NCBI RefSeq assembly: GCF_001311075.1
Contig: NZ_BBAD01000032.1
Span: 1-33,974 of the forward strand
Source: Secundilactobacillus similis DSM 23365 = JCM 2765
Lineage (GTDB): Bacteria > Bacillota > Bacilli > Lactobacillales > Lactobacillaceae
Length of the DNA: 33,974 bases
Reading direction: 5' to 3'
In this document: one piece after another, positions 19,692-28,464 of the stretch
Position numbering within the stretch: position 1 is the stretch's first letter
How the letters are laid out: each line of letters begins with the position of its first letter
Notes under the pieces: model-generated
The model's database searches: none
Told to the model about the DNA's origin: nothing
The model's input: the letters and a program-made list of their open reading frames with translations, nothing else
Made by a program: the position numbers and the translations under genes

Positions 19692-19898
19692 ATGACATTC
19701 CTAATTGGGGTCCTTAAAACTGGCCTCGCCTTATTTTCAATCTTAGCGCTGATCGATGTCGCAGGTATTTTGCTCATTTGGATGCTCCGACGCGTGATTC
19801 GACACGTTACACTAGCTAACGATTACCTGACCGCGATCCGAAGTGCGCGGGCTCATCAACGCTTCGTCAATCGTCAACAACAGCTCACTGATGAATAA
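19692..19898 (+). CDS. Small membrane protein
   Basis: 68 aa from the ATG at 19692, which has AAAGTGGTG 6 bases upstream; an in-frame ATG at 19674 is the alternative. One long hydrophobic stretch at about 2-30 (LIGVLKTGLALFSILALI, then ILLIWML) is followed by a basic tail rich in Arg, His and Gln (RRVIRHV, RSARAHQRFVNRQQQ). A single-span or hairpin membrane protein is likely. A terminator follows it. Function unknown. Confidence 0.6.
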   Translation: MTFLIGVLKTGLALFSILALIDVAGILLIWMLRRVIRHVTLANDYLTAIRSARAHQRFVNRQQQLTDE

Positions 19899-19949
19899 CC
19901 ACTATTTCAATCCATAAAAACTGACCAGCATGAACATTAAACGTATTGG

Positions 19950-19978
19950 AACTTCGACGCTTTTGCCGGAGTTTTTTT
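19950..19978 (+). terminator. Terminator of the small membrane protein gene
   Basis: AACTTCG (19950-19956) pairs with CGGAGTT (19967-19973, one T-G), followed by a T run to 19978. Repeat E2 starts at 19981. Confidence 0.7.
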
Positions 19979-19980
19979 AT

Positions 19981-20311
19981 TGTCGCTTGTGTCCAGCGAC
20001 AGTGTGCGGAGCGAGACGGGTTGAGAGCAGTGTGTAAGGTGAGTCCGGTGAAGGCGCCCGGGTCTGGCGGGTTTACCGGACTCGCCTTACATGCAGCTCT
20101 CAGTCTCGCGCAGCACCATTCGGCGTGGTGGCCAGAAAGCGCGTGGTTGACAAGTTCCCTCAACTTCAGGAACCCTGGAAATGACAGTTTAAGTGGCGCC
20201 GAATTTTGTAGTCTGAACGAGCGCTTTTCAATGCGGCTTTGGCGAGCGAAGCGATGACAAACAGCCTTCACCCAAAATCCGCCCAACACTTACGCTGGAC
20301 ACAAACGTAAG
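19981..20311 (+). repeat. Structured repeat E2 (331 bp)
   Basis: 5' hairpin TGTCG (19981-19985), loop CTTGTGTCCAG, CGACA (19997-20001). A rod follows: GCGAGAC 20011-20017 with 20103-20109, TGAGAGC 20022-20028 with 20096-20102, and 16 bp 20034-20049 with 20075-20090. An 8-bp stem joins 20118-20125 to 20197-20204. The 3' hairpin is CTTACG (20289-20294), loop CTGGACACAAA, CGTAAG (20306-20311). The only mismatch in the 16-bp stem is U-G on this strand but A-C on the other, so plus-strand RNA is favoured. End loops are complementary over 10 bases. It lies between converging genes, 3 bases after one terminator and 18 bases before the next. Confidence 0.85.
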
Positions 20312-20328
20312 CAAAATTCGGCACACAA

Positions 20329-20366
20329 TAAAAAGCACCCTTATCAGTGATGAGGATGCTTTTTTG
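20329..20366. terminator. Terminator of glpK
   Basis: AAAAAGCACCC and GGATGCTTTTTT pair around TTATCAGTGATGA. On the minus strand it ends glpK; on the plus strand six T follow, so it could also end an E2 transcript. Confidence 0.8.
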
Positions 20367-20385
20367 ATTGAGCACTAAATTAATG

Positions 20386-21987
<1,602 letters not shown>

Positions 21988-22009
21988 TTAAAAGATGGTT
22001 AATATCAAC

Positions 22010-22026
22010 TTGTAAAGCGGTTACAA
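22010..22026. promoter_or_regulatory. cre-like inverted repeat upstream of glpK
   Basis: TTGTAA-AGCGG-TTACAA, a perfect 6-bp inverted repeat about 70 bases upstream of the expected glpK transcript start. With one A removed it reads TGTAAGCGGTTACA, a full match to the CcpA cre consensus TGWNANCGNTNWCA. Either a cre site with a one-base indel in this sequence or another regulator's operator. Confidence 0.45.
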
Positions 22027-22033
22027 ACGTTGA

Positions 22034-22067
22034 TAAAAAAAGGTTGAACTCGCATGGAGTTCAACCA
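22034..22067 (-). terminator. Terminator of the tautomerase gene
   Basis: Minus strand GGTTGAACT and AGTTCAACC (22066-22058 with 22050-22042), 7-base loop, then seven T. Confidence 0.85.
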
Positions 22068-22075
22068 AATGAAAA

Positions 22076-22264
22076 TTACTTTTCGTCACTCTTCAAAACG
22101 CCACCAACGCTGTAACGGTTGGTTGCCATTTCACTCAAAATGACGTGGACGTGTTCAGCAGGTGCACCGGTGTTCTTAGAAACAGCATCGGTAACATCTT
22201 TAACCAAGTTCTTTAATTGTTCTTGTGAACGACCTGCAATCAAGTCAATGTGTACGATAGGCAC
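22076..22264 (-). CDS. 4-oxalocrotonate tautomerase family protein
   Basis: 62 aa with Pro directly after the initiator Met (MPIVHIDLIAGRSQEQLKNL). In this family Pro1 is the general base after Met removal. The length and the beta-alpha-beta pattern with VHVILSEM fit. Homologues act on unsaturated keto acids; the substrate here is unknown. The GTG start follows GGGAGG at 8 bases. It is divergent from the dipeptidase gene and has its own terminator. Confidence 0.9.
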   Translation of the reverse strand: MPIVHIDLIAGRSQEQLKNLVKDVTDAVSKNTGAPAEHVHVILSEMATNRYSVGGVLKSDEK

Positions 22265-22385
22265 GACAATGGCCTCCCTTATGATAAGATGGTAAAATTA
22301 TACCCGTTTTCTCATTATTCTTCAAGCAAGATTCAGAATCGTGTTAAAATAGCGATAATTAATAATCACATGGAGGAACCCTACC

Positions 22386-23807
22386 TTGCTTAATAATCCC
22401 TACTCAGCTTGTACCAGTATTTTAATCGGTAAAAATGCCACGGTTGATGGCTCGGTCATGATTGGTCGCAATGAAGACTCCAGACCAGCATGGCCCAAGC
22501 ACTTTGTTGTTCACCCGGCTAAAACGACCCCGAACGCCACGTTCAAGTCTACTGACAACACCTTTGAAATGCCATTACCCGAAGCGGCTGCTAAATACAC
22601 CGCAACCCCTGAATGGTCGGACAAATACGGCGTCTTTGAAGAAGATGGGATCAATGAATTTGGCGTTGCCATGAGCGCCACTGAAAGTACCTATTCAAAC
22701 GATCGGGTCCTCGCAGCTGATCCACTAGTTAAAGACGGCATCGGTGAAGAAGCAATGATTACCGTCACGCTGCCGTATATCAAATCTGCCCGTGAAGGCG
22801 TTGCCCGTTTGGGTGCTATCATTGCGCAATACGGCACTGACGAATCAAACGGGATTCTCTTTGCCGACCGCGATGAAGCCTGGTACCTTGAAACCGGCGC
22901 TGGTCATTACTGGGTCGCACAGCGTATTCCAGATGATGGCTACGCGGTCGTTGCTAACCAAATGGCAATTCAAACCATCGATTTCGATGATCCAGATCAC
23001 TTTATGTGGCACCCTAAAATTCGGGAATTCGTAGTGGACTACTCGCTCAATCCAAGCAAAACTGAGTTTAATTTCCGCAATATTTTTGGCACCCATAATC
23101 AAATGGATGGTTATTATAACTTACCACGAGTTTGGTACGGTCAAAAATTATTCAATCCCCACACGAAACAAGACATCAACAGTCATGAACTGCCTTTTGT
23201 GCAGCGAGCTGAAAACCTGCTGTCACTTGAAGATGCGCAACAATTCCTTGGTTCTCACTTTCAAGAAACGCCCTTTGATCCAATCGGTAAAGGCCCTGTA
23301 GAAGACCGCAAGCGTTATCGGCCGGTTAGTTTGGCAACAACGCAGGAATCACACATTCTTCAACTGCGTCAATATGCCCAACCTGAGCTAGCCGGTATTC
23401 ATTGGCTTGCGATGGGCGTCACAGCCCAGAGCGTTTACGTGCCATTTTACGCGGGAATCACTGATACGCCCGCTGACTATCAACGTGGCAAGGTGACCTA
23501 TTCACCGGACAGTGCCTACTGGGTCTTTAAACAGGCTGGTGTTATGGTTGATGCGCACTACAAGGCGTTTGGCGATCAACTTGCTGACGTTCAAAAAGAA
23601 CTTCGTCAGGCGTTTGGTCGCTCGGTTATCGAAACTGACCGAGTTGCTAAGAACTTAGCTGGTAGTGAACTTCGAACATATCTCACTCAACATAGTCTTC
23701 AAAATGCTGAATTGGCGTTAACCAAGTACCGAGCATTAACTGCCGATTTAATTACCAAAGCGACGGCGTTTTCGCCGTTAAGTTATCGGCAAGATTTAAA
23801 CTTATAG
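22386..23807 (+). CDS. pepD: C69 family dipeptidase (PepD type)
   Basis: 473 aa Ntn hydrolase that splits dipeptides in the cytoplasm. The N-terminus MLNNPYSACTSILIGKNAT places the likely nucleophile Cys at residue 9, and DGSVMIGRNEDS is the family block. NEFGVAMSATES and EAWYLETGAGHYWVAQRIPDD are also typical. No signal peptide. TTG start with GGAGGAA about 8 bases upstream. A possible promoter, TTCAAG-18-TAAAAT, lies near 22319-22348. It has its own terminator and is probably a single-gene unit. Confidence 0.92.
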   Translation: MLNNPYSACTSILIGKNATVDGSVMIGRNEDSRPAWPKHFVVHPAKTTPNATFKSTDNTFEMPLPEAAAKYTATPEWSDKYGVFEEDGINEFGVAMSATESTYSNDRVLAADPLVKDGIGEEAMITVTLPYIKSAREGVARLGAIIAQYGTDESNGILFADRDEAWYLETGAGHYWVAQRIPDDGYAVVANQMAIQTIDFDDPDHFMWHPKIREFVVDYSLNPSKTEFNFRNIFGTHNQMDGYYNLPRVWYGQKLFNPHTKQDINSHELPFVQRAENLLSLEDAQQFLGSHFQETPFDPIGKGPVEDRKRYRPVSLATTQESHILQLRQYAQPELAGIHWLAMGVTAQSVYVPFYAGITDTPADYQRGKVTYSPDSAYWVFKQAGVMVDAHYKAFGDQLADVQKELRQAFGRSVIETDRVAKNLAGSELRTYLTQHSLQNAELALTKYRALTADLITKATAFSPLSYRQDLNL

Positions 23808-23816
23808 AAATTGACG

Positions 23817-23852
23817 ACCACCCATTTCACGGTTTGATGGGTGGTTTTTTGT
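23817..23852 (+). terminator. Terminator of the dipeptidase gene
   Basis: ACCACCCAT (23817-23825) pairs with ATGGGTGGT (23837-23845), followed by a T-rich tail. Confidence 0.85.
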
Positions 23853-23923
23853 TTTTATTAATAGGTTAAAGTAACTTATTATTAATCACTTTCCTTTATT
23901 CTCTACCGTTTATGTTTTTCGTC

Positions 23924-23961
23924 GCAAAACGACACGCCATCCTCACAACGTGTCGTTTTGC
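23924..23961. other. Perfect 13-bp inverted repeat in the 23808-24110 gap
   Basis: GCAAAACGACACG (23924-23936) and CGTGTCGTTTTGC (23949-23961), 12-base loop. The AAAA/TTTT inside the stem resembles a bidirectional terminator, but the dipeptidase gene already ends at 23817-23852 and no gene ends from the right. It could be a second terminator, an operator, or the end of an unseen short transcript. The rest of this gap is AT-rich with no gene seen. Confidence 0.5.
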
Positions 23962-24070
23962 AGAAATCACTAAGTTTTGCCAAGAAAGCTTATCACAATT
24001 GGCACACTATTTTTTAGCTCGTCATTACCTAACTCACCTTAATTAATTAGTTTAACCGAGTAGCATTTAT

Positions 24071-24088
24071 ATTGGAATCGGTTCCAAT
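24071..24088. promoter_or_regulatory. Palindromic operator candidate before the dehydrogenase gene
   Basis: ATTGGAA-TCGG-TTCCAAT, 7-bp perfect arms, ends 8 bases before the AAAGGA ribosome site. It matches the cre consensus at most but not all positions. A repressor bound here would block the start of the gene. Confidence 0.4.
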
Positions 24089-24110
24089 CGCAAACAAAGG
24101 AATGATGTGT

Positions 24111-24994
24111 ATGTTAACCCGAATCACTGTCGCCGGTGGTGGCACGTTAGGCAGTCAAATTGCCTACCAGACCGCTTTCTTTGGCAAACAGGTCATTGTC
24201 TACGATATCAACGATGACGCGCTTAATAGCGCTAAAAATCGCTTATCAGCCCTAGACCAGCACTATCAACAAGATATGTCAGCCACGACTGCCCAATTAG
24301 TGGCTACCCACGACCGGTTAAGTCTGTCTTCTGATCCTAACGTGGCGTTTGCTAATCGCGATTTGATTATTGAAGCCGTTCCAGAAGTACCAGAAATCAA
24401 AACCAACCTTTACCAACAAATTGCGGCCATTAGTGCGCCACAAACCATTTTAGCGTCTAACTCATCGACGTTCTTGCCATCTCAATTCGCAGCTGACACC
24501 GGGGCGCCGGCACAATTCGCCAATCTGCATTTTGCCAATTCCATCTGGAAACACAACACCGCCGAAATTATGGGCCATTCCGAAACGTCATCCCAGACGA
24601 TTCAACAGCTCACCGACTTTGCCCGGGAGATTCACATGGTGCCCATCGTCCTTAATAAAGAGCAACCTGCTACGTGTTAAACACCATGTTAACGCCATTT
24701 TTGGAAGACGCAGCTTACCTGTGGGGCAACGACATCGTGGATGCACCAACGGTTGACCGCACCTGGATGATTGGCACTGGCGCACCAGAAGGCCCATTCG
24801 GGATCATTGATAAAGTGGGTTTACGGACTTTCTACAGCATCGAACAACAACGGGTGGCTGATAAACCAGCTTACCAGCCCATGCTGACTAAAATCAAACA
24901 AATGATCGATCAACAATTACTCGGCATCGAAACCGGACATGGGTTCTATACTTACCCAGATCCAGCTTACCTCAAACCCAACTTTTTAAGTTAA
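24111..24994 (+). CDS. 3-hydroxyacyl-CoA dehydrogenase (one frameshift in this sequence)
   Basis: NAD-binding domain (about 1-185) starts with RITVAGGGTLGSQIAYQTA, the GxGxxG-like dinucleotide loop, and has DLIIEAVPE, ILASNSSTFLPSQF and FANLHFANSIW, where His is the catalytic-type residue. The C-terminal helical domain is in a second frame; one G near 24669 gives KEQPGYVLNTMLTPFLEDA, the usual junction, and a 294-aa protein. Homologues act on 3-hydroxybutyryl-CoA or other 3-hydroxyacids; the substrate is not known, and no other fatty-acid genes are near. The ATG at 24111 has AAAGGA 9-10 bases upstream. Confidence 0.85.
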
Positions 24995-25008
24995 GCCGCA
25001 TGACGACT

Positions 25009-25054
25009 AAAAACACCATCACTCCCAGATTAACTAGGTTGTGATGGTGTTTTA
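25009..25054. terminator. Bidirectional terminator between the dehydrogenase and the membrane protein genes
   Basis: AAAAACACCATCAC pairs with GTGATGGTGTTTTA around an 18-base loop; both flanking genes end here. Confidence 0.85.
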
Positions 25055-25070
25055 TTTGGGCCAACTTGAC

Positions 25071-25445
25071 CTAACTTAATAAAAAGTAACTCAGAATCAT
25101 CAAAGCAACCACTAGGCCAAACCCTAACGTCAATGGTGATTGACCCATAATCCGAATTGGGCGTTGCCGCATTGCTTTTAATTGGGTTGCCAACGTTGCA
25201 TCGTGGCGAAGCAATCGCCGCTGCCAGCCATTGATGATGGCAACACTAATGGCTTGAACGAGTGCTAACCCCACCAAGAAAATCACAAATGGCCATGAGA
25301 TCAATTGAAATTTCGGCTGAAATTGCCACCCTAGGCTACCGGCCATCGCTGCCAAAATACCAATCATTAAGACGACCAGGACCGTCCCTTGAACCACTAA
25401 TTTCGTCTGCATTAAGGTTTTAAACCGTCGCTGTGTCAGCTGCAT
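25071..25445 (-). CDS. Hypothetical membrane protein
   Basis: 124 aa with three likely membrane spans: about 17-38 (VVQGTVLVVLMIGILAAMAG), about 51-71 (PFVIFLVGLALVQAISVAII) and about 104-123 (LGFGLVVALMILSYFLL). A basic loop (NGWQRRLLRHDATLATQLKAMRQRPIR, shown in part) lies between spans 2 and 3 and is probably cytoplasmic. AAAGGA is about 11 bases before the ATG. No family recognised. Confidence 0.7.
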   Translation of the reverse strand: MQLTQRRFKTLMQTKLVVQGTVLVVLMIGILAAMAGSLGWQFQPKFQLISWPFVIFLVGLALVQAISVAIINGWQRRLLRHDATLATQLKAMRQRPIRIMGQSPLTLGFGLVVALMILSYFLLS

Positions 25446-25632
25446 ACTTCAACACATCCTTTTTGCGTTTGACCGTAATGAAATCATATTTAACCCCATT
25501 TTAACATCTAATAGCCGATTTGCTTGGCAACTTAACCGATTTCGGACTAAGTTGACTTTATGATCACCCTTGAAGTGCATTATCCATTATCGTGATTCCT
25601 CTCCAAGACTCGGTCATGATGCTTTTGTCGCA

Positions 25633-25675
25633 CAAAAAAACACGCCCCCAGCCAAAAGCCAGTTGCGTGTTTTTT
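25633..25675 (-). terminator. Terminator of rplS
   Basis: Minus strand ACACGC and GCGTGT pair, with CTGG/CCAG-type pairing inside, followed by seven T. It closes the rimM-trmD-rplS group. Confidence 0.8.
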
Positions 25676-25688
25676 CAAAAGCCAGGGC

Positions 25689-26051
25689 CTACTTACGAGG
25701 ACGACGAGCTTCTGGGATACGAGCAGCCTTACCGTGCAATGCACGTAAGTAGTAAAGCTTAGCACGACGGACACGACCGAAGCGCACAACTTCTACCTTG
25801 GCAACACGTGGTGAGTGAACTGGGAAAGTCCGTTCAACACCGACACCGTTAGTGATCTTACGAACAGTGTACATTGCTTGGATGCCAGTACCGCGACGCT
25901 TGATAACGACACCTTCAAACAATTGGATCCGTTCCCGAGTACCTTCAACAACCTTGGCGTGAACACGGATCGTGTCACCAGGGCGGAAGTTAGGAATGTC
26001 AGTCCGTAATTGATCTTGGTTGATCTTTTCGATTAATTGGTTTTGGCGCAT
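25689..26051 (-). CDS. rplS: Ribosomal protein L19
   Basis: 120 aa, complete. Typical L19: [31 protein letters not shown], the [20 protein letters not shown] block and the basic C-terminus [18 protein letters not shown] (quoted in pieces). L19 sits at the 30S-50S interface of the large subunit. GAAGGAGA lies about 9 bases before the ATG. Last gene of the rimM-trmD-rplS group, with its own leader hairpin. Confidence 0.97.
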   Translation of the reverse strand: MRQNQLIEKINQDQLRTDIPNFRPGDTIRVHAKVVEGTRERIQLFEGVVIKRRGTGIQAMYTVRKITNGVGVERTFPVHSPRVAKVEVVRFGRVRRAKLYYLRALHGKAARIPEARRPRK

Positions 26052-26071
26052 GTGAAATCTTCTCCTTCAAT

Positions 26072-26107
26072 CAACATTCATTCTCAATTCCGACAGCGGA
26101 ATGTTGT
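26072..26107 (-). promoter_or_regulatory. Possible L19 leader hairpin
   Basis: In the 114-base gap before rplS, minus strand CAACATT (26107-26101) can pair with AATGTTG (26078-26072), and ATTCCG-CTGT-CGGAAT forms an alternative inner hairpin. Firmicutes rplS genes have an L19 leader here; the match to that family is not verified. Confidence 0.35.
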
Positions 26108-26165
26108 TAATGTGGCCTAAAACAGCCATAAAACATCTTATCATATTCAAGCTTAGTCGTAAAGC

Positions 26166-26924
26166 TTAATTTTCTGATTCAGTCAAATCAGCTTGAATGT
26201 CACGCAATTGGCGCCGTTGCGCTGGCGTTAATTCAAGTTGATCCAGTAGATCTGGTCGCCGTAACAACGTCCGTTTCAGCGACTGTTGTTGGCGCCATTC
26301 AGCAATTTTTTGGTGGTTACCACTTAATAAGACATCGGGAACCGCCATTCCGCGAAATTCAGCTGGACGCGTATACTGCGGGTATTCCAACAACCCCGTT
26401 GAAAACGAATCCCCGGGCGCTGATGCCTCATTACCTAACACACCGGGCAATAACCGAGTTATGGCATCAATCATCACCATGGCGGGTAATTCGCCGCCTG
26501 TGAGCACGTAATCACCCATCGACACCTCATCCGTCACGAGTGAGCGAATTCGTTCATCATAGCCTTCATAATGACCACAGATAAACGTCAAGTGATCTTC
26601 ACGCGCAAATTCTTCCGCAACGGACTGCGTAAACTGAACCCCGGCTGGATCCATTAAAATAACTCGACCACGAGGGTGCGCGTCATTGGCAGCTTCCTGT
26701 TGAATGGCCGTCATGGCGTCAAAAATCGGTTGGGCTTGTAGCAACATGCCCGCACCACCACCAAAGGGATAGTCATCGACGTTGCCATGCTTATTGGTTG
26801 AGTATTGCCGAAAATCCGTCACCTTAAGCTCTAATTGTTCCCGCTCAAGCGCCTTACCCACGATTGAATCGTGAAGTGGCCCGCTAAACATATGGGGAAA
26901 GAGACTTAAAACGTCGATCCGCAT
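26166..26924 (-). CDS. trmD: tRNA (guanine-N1)-methyltransferase TrmD
   Basis: 252 aa SPOUT-class enzyme that makes m1G37 in tRNAs with G36, preventing frameshifting. Seen: [46 protein letters not shown] (SAM/knot loop), [20 protein letters not shown] and [15 protein letters not shown] block ([15 protein letters not shown]). Its ATG overlaps the rimM stop by one base. Confidence 0.97.
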   Translation of the reverse strand: MRIDVLSLFPHMFSGPLHDSIVGKALEREQLELKVTDFRQYSTNKHGNVDDYPFGGGAGMLLQAQPIFDAMTAIQQEAANDAHPRGRVILMDPAGVQFTQSVAEEFAREDHLTFICGHYEGYDERIRSLVTDEVSMGDYVLTGGELPAMVMIDAITRLLPGVLGNEASAPGDSFSTGLLEYPQYTRPAEFRGMAVPDVLLSGNHQKIAEWRQQQSLKRTLLRRPDLLDQLELTPAQRRQLRDIQADLTESEN

Positions 26925-27445
26925 TAGTCGAGTCCCTCCATTAATTCAACGGTCACCTGATGCGCCTCTAAATCAACCGTCTTCACAACTTGATCGATCA
27001 CTGGTAGCAACAAATCATCCTTTTCAGGTCGTTCAACGACCCAAACATCGTTGGCACCAGGGGCCATGATCTCTTTGATTTTCCCCAGATGCTCGCCCGT
27101 TTCAGTAACGACGTCTAACCCAATGATTTGGTGGTAGTAATACTGGCCATCATCTAAGTCATTATCGGTCAATTCAGTTTCCGCAACCTTTAACGTCATA
27201 CCCTTTAATGGCAAGACCGTGTTGATGTCACCATAGCCGGCTAACGTGATCAAAATGAACCCTTTATGCTGCCGGGAACTCGCAATCGTCACCGTTTTAA
27301 CTGGCTGTGCATCACTTTCTTGTTTAAAGACCCCAAGTTGGCTACCCTTTCGAAACCGTTCCTTAGGAAAATCGGTCGTGGCTACGACCCGGAGTTCACC
27401 CCGAATACCGTGGGTGTTCACGATGGTGCCTACTTTATAGTACAT
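26924..27445 (-). CDS. rimM: Ribosome maturation factor RimM
   Basis: 173 aa 30S assembly factor that binds S19. The N-terminal beta-barrel has [28 protein letters not shown] (in part), and the C-terminal PRC-barrel has [31 protein letters not shown] and [15 protein letters not shown]. First gene after the khpA terminator, so it probably has its own promoter in 27446-27513, though none is clear. Confidence 0.95.
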   Translation of the reverse strand: MYYKVGTIVNTHGIRGELRVVATTDFPKERFRKGSQLGVFKQESDAQPVKTVTIASSRQHKGFILITLAGYGDINTVLPLKGMTLKVAETELTDNDLDDGQYYYHQIIGLDVVTETGEHLGKIKEIMAPGANDVWVVERPEKDDLLLPVIDQVVKTVDLEAHQVTVELMEGLD

Positions 27446-27513
27446 ATTGTCGCCTACCTCTCTCGTTCATTTAATTACCGTGGTCACTCAAGTTGACCCC
27501 GTCGATTGGATAC

Positions 27514-27554
27514 AAAAAAGCTCCCGTGAGGCACTTACGCCTCATTTGGGAGCC
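27514..27554 (-). terminator. Terminator overlapping the end of khpA
   Basis: Minus strand GCTCCC (27553-27548) pairs with GGGAGC (27525-27520), with GAGGC/GCCTC pairing inside, followed by six T. The khpA stop codon lies within the stem. It separates rpsP-khpA from rimM-trmD-rplS. Confidence 0.85.
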
Positions 27555-27799
27555 TTAGACTCATCGTTAATGACAAGCCGAACACGCTTGGAATCGTTGA
27601 TTCGTACGCTATAAACGATTGTGCGAATGGCAGAAGCAACATGCCCCCGTTTGCCAATCACCCGACCAACGTCATCACCCGCAACGGTCAACCGATACTC
27701 GTAAAAACGATCCGTTTCTACGCGATCGATCGTAATCGCTTCGGGATGCTCAACTAATGGGGTTACAATCGTTTTAATTAATTTTTTAAAGTCGGTCAT
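27542..27799 (-). CDS. khpA: KH-domain RNA-binding protein KhpA
   Basis: 85 aa type II KH protein with the GxxG loop in VGRVIGKRGHVASAIRTI. KhpA with KhpB binds many RNAs and affects cell elongation and division in streptococci and lactobacilli. It follows rpsP by 13 bases, the usual rpsP-khpA (ylqC) pairing. Confidence 0.93.
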   Translation of the reverse strand: MTDFKKLIKTIVTPLVEHPEAITIDRVETDRFYEYRLTVAGDDVGRVIGKRGHVASAIRTIVYSVRINDSKRVRLVINDESKAPK

Positions 27800-27812
27800 G
27801 ACTGATCACTAC

Positions 27813-28088
27813 TTACTTTTTAGAAAACTTAGCTTCGTGATACTTTTGCATGATACCTGCGTTGGAAAGCAAGTTCCGTACAGTATCTGATGGTTGGGCA
27901 CCGTTGTTCAACCAGTTTAAGATGCTTTCTTCTTCAAGTTCAACTTTAGCTGGTTCAACAAGTGGGTTGTAGGTCCCTACTTTTTCGATGAAACGGCCAT
28001 CACGAGGACTACGTGAATCGGCAACAACGATACGGTAGAAAGGACGCTTCTTAGAGCCCATCCGCTTTAAACGAATCTTTACTGACAT
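27813..28088 (-). CDS. rpsP: Ribosomal protein S16
   Basis: 91 aa. [20 protein letters not shown], then [19 protein letters not shown], is the S16 signature. The ATG at 28088 has AGGAGGTG 6 bases upstream; an in-frame extension to 28115 would swallow that site and is rejected. It has its own clear promoter at 28124-28152. Confidence 0.97.
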   Translation of the reverse strand: MSVKIRLKRMGSKKRPFYRIVVADSRSPRDGRFIEKVGTYNPLVEPAKVELEEESILNWLNNGAQPSDTVRNLLSNAGIMQKYHEAKFSKK

Positions 28089-28123
28089 GCATGACACCTC
28101 CTGTAATTCTTTCAACGATAAAT

Positions 28124-28152
28124 AATATACCAGTAATCGGAGGGGTTGTAAA
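28124..28152 (-). promoter_or_regulatory. Sigma-A promoter of rpsP
   Basis: Minus strand: -35 TTTACA (28152-28147), 17-base spacer, -10 TATATT (28129-28124). The -35 lies in an imperfect hairpin (28145-28170) at the end of the inserted cassette. It lets rpsP-khpA be expressed apart from the genes upstream. Confidence 0.7.
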
Positions 28153-28176
28153 GGTTTTTTTCTTTACACCCTAAAA

Positions 28177-28464
28177 CTATTTAAATTTTGCCAGTAACCA
28201 CTGCTGAGCAGTTGGCGATAAATCCCGTGAATTGGCTGATATGAAGGCCTTTACCGACCCATAATCATTAAAATCAATTGTCAGTCGCTCTGGTTGAATT
28301 TTTTGAATAGCCGCTAAGAATTGTAGATCATCGACCTGAATCAGCTGCCGAGCCAAGGAATTTTGGACGTTTAGCTCTGCCCAATCACGTTGTTGGAGTC
28401 GCCTGACCCGTTGATAACTCATCTGCTGTTGTAACACTGCTCGTAATTGCTCAGCTGTTAGCAT
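28177..28464 (-). CDS. Hypothetical protein, third gene of the MoxR-VWA cassette
   Basis: 95 aa, mostly helical, Gln-rich (LRAVLQQQMSYQRVRRLQQRDW), no membrane span. ATG at 28464 has AGGAGGTG 7 bases upstream, and the gene overlaps the end of the VWA gene by 14 bases, so the two are translationally linked. Not recognised. It may be an accessory subunit of the ATPase-VWA pair. Confidence 0.75.
   Translation of the reverse strand: MLTAEQLRAVLQQQMSYQRVRRLQQRDWAELNVQNSLARQLIQVDDLQFLAAIQKIQPERLTIDFNDYGSVKAFISANSRDLSPTAQQWLLAKFK

Noticed and set aside
14476..20311. Composite transposon
   Set aside because: No transposase or integrase gene in or near the repeats, and no target duplication could be seen; only the inverted flanks support it.
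27813..28115. Longer rpsP starting at 28115
   Set aside because: The extension would contain the AGGAGGTG ribosome site and does not match S16.
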